This document shows, one piece after another, positions 60,000-64,000 of a DNA stretch of 64,000 nt. The DNA is from Duganella sp. 1411. GTDB taxonomy: Bacteria; Pseudomonadota; Gammaproteobacteria; Burkholderiales; Burkholderiaceae_D. The DNA is taken from assembly GCF_017833525.1 (NCBI RefSeq), contig NZ_JAFICD010000004.1:372001-436000 (forward strand), given 5' to 3'. The first letter of the stretch is position 1. Each line of letters opens with the position of its first letter. The position numbers and the translations under genes are program-made. The notes under the pieces are model-generated. The model had not been told where the DNA came from and did no database searches. It saw only the letters and a list, made by a program, of their open reading frames with translations.

Positions 60000-62696
60000 T
60001 CAGAACGCGTAACGCGCGTTGACGTAGGCGTAGCGGCCGACGACGTCGTTCAAGCCCTGCACATAGGTGTCGTTGTAGACACTGTTGGAATACACCATCG
60101 CCTTATCGAACACGTTGTTGACACCGACATTCACGCTCAACTGCTTGCTGGCCTTGAGCGAATAGTTCAGGTCCCACACGGTGTACGACGGAATGCGCGC
60201 GTTGGTGACCGCCGCGTCCTGCGTGTAGGTCGGATCGGTGATGTTGAGCGTGCCGGCGGCGGTGCGCGCCGTCAGGCCGATCTCGTGAGCGCCAAACTCA
60301 TACGCGGTCAGCAACGAGTTGTTCCAGCGCGGATGATAGGTGCCGCCCAGCCGGCTTTTCGGTTCCTCGCCCGGCGCGATGCTCTGGTCGTACTTGAACG
60401 TGTGGTTGTTGACTTCGTGGAAGTGCAGCTTGCCGTAGCCGCCCAGCGACACGTCGTACTTCAGATCAAGGTCGGCGCCGGAGATCTTGGTCTTGCCAAG
60501 ATTGCTGAATGGCGTCGTGATGCTCTTGATGCGGCCCTTGTTGAGGCCTGGATGGGTGGCCTCCAGCGCGGGGTTGCGCGGGTCGCGGCCAATCAGCGCG
60601 GCGTAGCCCGGGATGGTGTCCTCGTGGTCCAGGATGTACTGCGCGTCGAGCGGCTGGATGGTGTCGCGCTGGTCGATGCCGTACCAGTCGAGCGACATCG
60701 ACAAGTTCTTCAGCGGCTGCAGCACGATGCCAAGCGAGTAATTCTTGGCCTTCTCCGCCTTCAGGTCCGGGTTGCCCTGCAGGTAGACTTTCGGGCTGTA
60801 AGAACAGGTCGCGCCGACATAGCCGAGCGGGCCGCAGCGGGCGTAATCGGCCACCGTGGTGTAGGCGGTGGTGACGGAGCCAATCTCCGGCAGCGTCGGC
60901 GCCTTGAACGAGGTGGTGGCCGAGCCGCGCAGCAGCACCGCGTCGACCGGACGCCAGGCCAGCGCCAGTTTCGGATTCCAGCTGTTGCCGAAGTCGCTGT
61001 AATGGTCGCCGCGCAACGCCAGCTGGGCGTCGAGCGTCGGCAGCACCGGCACCGCCAGTTCGCCGTACACGGAATACAGGCTGCGCGAGGCCTTGCTGCT
61101 GGTGGCGCCGTAGTCGACCACGTTGCCCAGCACGGTCTGCGGGTCGGCGACGTCGTCGATCGACTCGTGGCTGGCCTGCGCGCCCCAGGCGAAACCGACC
61201 GGGCGGCCCTGCAGCGCGAACAATTCCGACTTGCTCATCTTCCATTCGGCCGTCTCCAGCTTGGAGGTCGCGGTGTGGTGCATGCCATACAGCATCGGCG
61301 AGACCACGCTCATCGGATTGGCCGGATTGAACGGATCATAGCCGCCGACACCCATGACGCCGTCGTTGAGCAACTTGGTCGAGGCGTCGAGCAGCACGGT
61401 GTTGCTGGTGTCGTCGTTGAGCTTGCTGCGGTTCAGATTGACGGCGAATTCGCTGTCCCAGCCCCGGACGCTGCCGCGCCAGCCGGCCACCACCCGTGCC
61501 GTGTCGTTTTTGACGGTTTCCATCTGACGGCCGGCCTCGGTGATCGCGTGGAACACCTGCAGCCGGTCGCCCGGCGTGAAGCCGTAGGTGGTGTCGGTCG
61601 GGCCGGGCAGGCCCAGCACGCCCGGATTGGTGGTGCCGTCCGTCGGCACCAGCTGCGCGCTGCTGAAGATCGGATATCGCTGCTGGTAGGTCGTCTTGTT
61701 GTGGTTCAGGCCCAGCTCGGCGAACAATTCGTCGCCGCCGCCCAGACGCTTGGTGACGATGGTCGAGACGCCCACGCGTTCGACGCGCGGCGTCAGCTGG
61801 CGGTCGGGGTTGGTGAAGCACACCTGGTCGAGCGTGCCGGTGGCGATGCCGACCGTGCCCTTGCAACCGGGGATGGCGTAGCCCGGCTCGCCGTTGTCGT
61901 AGTCGCGCACATAACCCTGGAACTGGTTTTGCGTGCGCTGGTCGGTGCCGCCGAAGCGCCGGTAGTCCGGATCGGCCAGCGCCGCGTGTTCGCTACTGCG
62001 CAGCGAGTTGCGCTTGAGCGCGTCAAGCGTCATCAGGACGTTGTAGCCGTCGTTGTCGAGGTCGCCCCAACCCTTGGTCAGGCTGGCGTTGAAGGTCGAG
62101 CCGTCGCCCTTGACGTTGGCGCCGAGGTTGCCGCTCACCTCCATGCCCTGGTAATTGGCGCGGGTCTTGAAGTTGATCACGCCGGCCACGGCGTCGGAAC
62201 CATAGATGGCCGAGGCGCCGTCGCGCAGGATCTCGACGCTCTCCAGCGCCGCCAGCGGAATATTGTTGAGGTCGACGAAACTGTTCTCGGCGCCGTTGGC
62301 AAAGCCGTAATTGGCCAGGCGGCGTCCGTTGAGCAGGATCAGCGTATATTTGGCGTCCAGTCCGCGCAGGGCCACCGAGCTGGCGCCGCCGGCGAACGTG
62401 TTATAGCTATTGCCGTCGAGCGCGACGCCGACCGACGGCAGCTTGCCCAGCATTTCCACCACCGTGGCGGCGCCGCTTTTCTCGATGTCGGCGCGGGTGA
62501 TGATCTCCACCGGGGTCGCGCCCTCGCCGGCGATGCGGGCGATGTTGGACCCGGTGATGATGACCTTGGGCGGCTCGGCGGCGGCGCCCTGCACGGCGGT
62601 TTGCGCCTGGGCGGTCGACAACAGCACCGTGGCGCCGGCCAACGCGCCCAGTGCCAGACGAACAGACAATACTCCCTGCTTTTCTTTTAAGCTCAT
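60000..62696 (-). CDS. TonB-dependent outer-membrane receptor
   Basis: 898 residues. Signal peptide (LALGALAGATVLLSTAQAQT). Plug domain about 45-170 with VIITGSNIARIAGEGATPVE and LRGLDAKYTLILLNGRRLAN. A 22-strand barrel follows, ending in the aromatic terminus NARYAF used for outer-membrane insertion. The plug resembles Oar/CirA-type receptors for carbohydrates, peptides or siderophores; the ligand is not evident. No partner transporter, regulator or enzyme gene is adjacent. A 26-base palindrome lies upstream at 62824. Confidence 0.94.
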   Translation of the reverse strand: MSLKEKQGVLSVRLALGALAGATVLLSTAQAQTAVQGAAAEPPKVIITGSNIARIAGEGATPVEIITRADIEKSGAATVVEMLGKLPSVGVALDGNSYNTFAGGASSVALRGLDAKYTLILLNGRRLANYGFANGAENSFVDLNNIPLAALESVEILRDGASAIYGSDAVAGVINFKTRANYQGMEVSGNLGANVKGDGSTFNASLTKGWGDLDNDGYNVLMTLDALKRNSLRSSEHAALADPDYRRFGGTDQRTQNQFQGYVRDYDNGEPGYAIPGCKGTVGIATGTLDQVCFTNPDRQLTPRVERVGVSTIVTKRLGGGDELFAELGLNHNKTTYQQRYPIFSSAQLVPTDGTTNPGVLGLPGPTDTTYGFTPGDRLQVFHAITEAGRQMETVKNDTARVVAGWRGSVRGWDSEFAVNLNRSKLNDDTSNTVLLDASTKLLNDGVMGVGGYDPFNPANPMSVVSPMLYGMHHTATSKLETAEWKMSKSELFALQGRPVGFAWGAQASHESIDDVADPQTVLGNVVDYGATSSKASRSLYSVYGELAVPVLPTLDAQLALRGDHYSDFGNSWNPKLALAWRPVDAVLLRGSATTSFKAPTLPEIGSVTTAYTTVADYARCGPLGYVGATCSYSPKVYLQGNPDLKAEKAKNYSLGIVLQPLKNLSMSLDWYGIDQRDTIQPLDAQYILDHEDTIPGYAALIGRDPRNPALEATHPGLNKGRIKSITTPFSNLGKTKISGADLDLKYDVSLGGYGKLHFHEVNNHTFKYDQSIAPGEEPKSRLGGTYHPRWNNSLLTAYEFGAHEIGLTARTAAGTLNITDPTYTQDAAVTNARIPSYTVWDLNYSLKASKQLSVNVGVNNVFDKAMVYSNSVYNDTYVQGLNDVVGRYAYVNARYAF

Positions 62697-62823
62697 TCAG
62701 TTGCTCCCAATTTGCTAAGCGACAGTCGTGGTTCGACTGCATGAAGGTCACCGGCCTGCCTGTCGCAGGCCGATGAGCCAGTCTCGCATGGGTGCGTTTC
62801 ATGAGTGAAGCGTGGGGCGGCGC

Positions 62824-62849
62824 CGATTTGTATCAAATTTTACAAATCG
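62824..62849. promoter_or_regulatory. Palindromic operator-like site upstream of the TonB-dependent receptor
   Basis: Perfect nine-base arms CGATTTGTA (62824-62832) and TACAAATCG (62841-62849) with an 8-base AT-rich spacer, about 130 bases before the receptor start. On the minus strand TTGTAA motifs lie beside it. The rest of the 239-base gap holds only a small hairpin TTCCTA/TAGGAA at about 62884-62900. Confidence 0.5.
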
Positions 62850-62935
62850 AACTTTTTACAACAGTGAGCGGTTACTAACCTTTCCTATTTGTTAGGAAGA
62901 GGTACCTTCTTCGTGAAGCTGGGTTTTCACGGCCT

Positions 62936-63976
62936 TCATTTTTTCGAATGTAAAAGACTCCGCTCACGGTCCAGCTCCGCCCGCAGTTCCTCTTCGCTTG
63001 GCAGGAACAGTTTGTATTTAGTGGCAAACAGGTGTTCATTACCGTGTAAAACGGAATAGCGCACAACAGAAGCATCTTTTTGTGTGCATAAAATAATACC
63101 CACGGTAGGGTTGTCGTCGGGTTCGCGCTTGAACTCGTCGTACATACGGACATACATGTCCATCTGACCGATGTCCTGATGGGTTAGCTCGCCGCGTTTC
63201 AAATCGAAGATGACGAAGCACTTCAGCAGGAAATTGTAGAACACCAGGTCGATGTAGAAGTCCTTGCTATCCGTGCTGATACGCTGCTGCCTGGAGACAA
63301 ATGCGAATCCCTTGCCCAATTCGAGCAGAAACGCTTGTAGCTGGGTCATTAGGGCCTGTTCGAGTTCGCTCTCCAACACGGTCCCTGCATTGGGCAGGCC
63401 AAGAAATTCGAGCACCACGGGGTCGCGCACGAATTCTCGGGGATTGGCTCCCAAGGCCAACAACTCGGTGCCCGCCTCCCGCTCAAGCGCAGCACGATCT
63501 TGACTGGCAAGCAATCGTTCGTAGTAAAGCGTACCTATCTGACGCTCCAGGGCGCGGGAACTCCAGTTCTGCGCGACCGCTTCGTCCATGTACCACTGTC
63601 GTGCGGCGCAACTGTCCACCCGCAACAAAGTACGATAGTGGGTCCAGCTCAATTCGTGACGCAGTGCGTCACACTTTGGAAACGCTTGATAAAACAGGCG
63701 CATGTAGCGCAGATTTGAAGCGTCGAAGCCCTTGCCGAACTCGGCGCTCAGCGCCTTGGCCAGTTCGGCCAAGAGTCGCTTTCCATAGGCGGCGCGCACG
63801 GCTCCGCCCTGCTCGAATTCAATGATATGCCGGCCCAGCTCCCAACAGGTTCTCACTTGGATGGTATCGACGGCATGTAGCGCGCGCCCGCGTCCCTGGC
63901 GTATCAGTTCACCGAGTTTCGCCAACAATACCCCGACGCTAGCTTCGGAGGCGATACTCGACGTTGGTTTGCTCAT
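62936..63976 (-). CDS. DUF1016/YhcG-family protein with PDDEXK nuclease domain
   Basis: 346 residues from the ATG at 63976 (GGGA upstream); a GTG at 63991 is also possible. N-terminal DUF1016_N (VDTIQVRTCWELGRHIIEFE, YGKRLLAELAKALSAEFGKG and WTHYRTLLRVDSCAARQWYM). C-terminal nuclease domain with the active-site pattern DFYIDLVFYNFLLKCFVIFD followed by LKRGELTHQDIGQMDMYV. These proteins are often found near restriction-modification or toxin genes; here it is alone at the window edge. Upstream context is outside the window. Confidence 0.9.
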   Translation of the reverse strand: MSKPTSSIASEASVGVLLAKLGELIRQGRGRALHAVDTIQVRTCWELGRHIIEFEQGGAVRAAYGKRLLAELAKALSAEFGKGFDASNLRYMRLFYQAFPKCDALRHELSWTHYRTLLRVDSCAARQWYMDEAVAQNWSSRALERQIGTLYYERLLASQDRAALEREAGTELLALGANPREFVRDPVVLEFLGLPNAGTVLESELEQALMTQLQAFLLELGKGFAFVSRQQRISTDSKDFYIDLVFYNFLLKCFVIFDLKRGELTHQDIGQMDMYVRMYDEFKREPDDNPTVGIILCTQKDASVVRYSVLHGNEHLFATKYKLFLPSEEELRAELDRERSLLHSKK

Positions 63977-64000
63977 TTGGCGATTTCCCACGATGGTCAG

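Noticed and set aside
60285..62690. A plus-strand open frame of 801 codons opposite the TonB-dependent receptor
   Set aside because: The minus strand encodes a full receptor with signal peptide, plug and terminal aromatic residue; the plus frame has no motif.

Overview
The window looks like a high-GC betaproteobacterial chromosome, most likely Burkholderiales and probably Oxalobacteraceae (Massilia/Duganella-like). This is inferred from gene order and protein character: System II cytochrome c maturation genes (ccsB, resB), a cytochrome c4 / engB / hemB cluster, and a spc operon with infA between secY and rpmJ. No rRNA, tRNA, CRISPR array, prophage or intact insertion sequence was seen.

Layout. 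0-0.6 kb: remains of an Rpn-family (transposase_31) gene. 0.7-8.6 kb: conserved redox/housekeeping block: msrQ and msrP (periplasmic methionine sulfoxide repair), ccsB and resB (cytochrome c haem ligation), a dihaem cytochrome c4, then divergent engB (ribosome assembly GTPase) and hemB (haem synthesis). 8.6-39.4 kb: a mosaic accessory stretch between hemB and dsbD. It holds a TetR repressor with its probable membrane-protein target, an AsnC regulator, two small stress/unknown genes, a phosphoesterase and a MauG-like dihaem lipoprotein (divergent, both with Pho-box-like sites), a four-gene ABC exporter with three adaptor modules, a second-type clpP, a truncated ECF sigma factor, ridA and a divergent LysR regulator, an ABC ATPase with a permease/M1-peptidase fusion, a proline-rich TonB-like protein, an FAD/NAD(P) protein, an RND pump with its adaptor and two-component system, and a divergent Spy-like protein. 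39.5-43.2 kb: dsbD and an M28 peptidase. 43.4-57.5 kb: rplQ, rpoA, rpsD, rpsK, rpsM, rpmJ, infA, secY and the spc and S10 ribosomal genes up to rplC, all on the minus strand. rpsJ is not next to rplC. 57.7-64 kb: two small toxin-antitoxin modules, each with one frameshifted gene, a DUF817 membrane protein, a TonB-dependent receptor and a DUF1016/YhcG nuclease-like protein.

How the parts work together. The first block supports haem and cytochrome c production and periplasmic thiol/methionine repair, with dsbD at 39.5-41.4 kb supplying reductant to the periplasm. The 36.6-39.4 kb cluster (response regulator, kinase, RND adaptor, RND pump, divergent Spy-like chaperone) resembles an envelope-stress module of the BaeSR/MdtABC/Spy type.

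Non-coding structure is rich. (A) A palindromic family with the core GGGGTCGTACCCC occurs four times between genes, twice abutting a stop codon. (B) An inverted-repeat family with ends GGGGTCA(A/G)GTC occurs three times and supplies the stop codons of three genes. (C) A 31-bp REP-like element occurs twice and ends the truncated sigma gene. (D) Tandem 11-12-bp arrays sit in the leaders of ccsB and the RND adaptor. Several palindromes and promoter-like hexamers are listed individually. All functional assignments come from reading the sequence and from general family knowledge; no database search was run.
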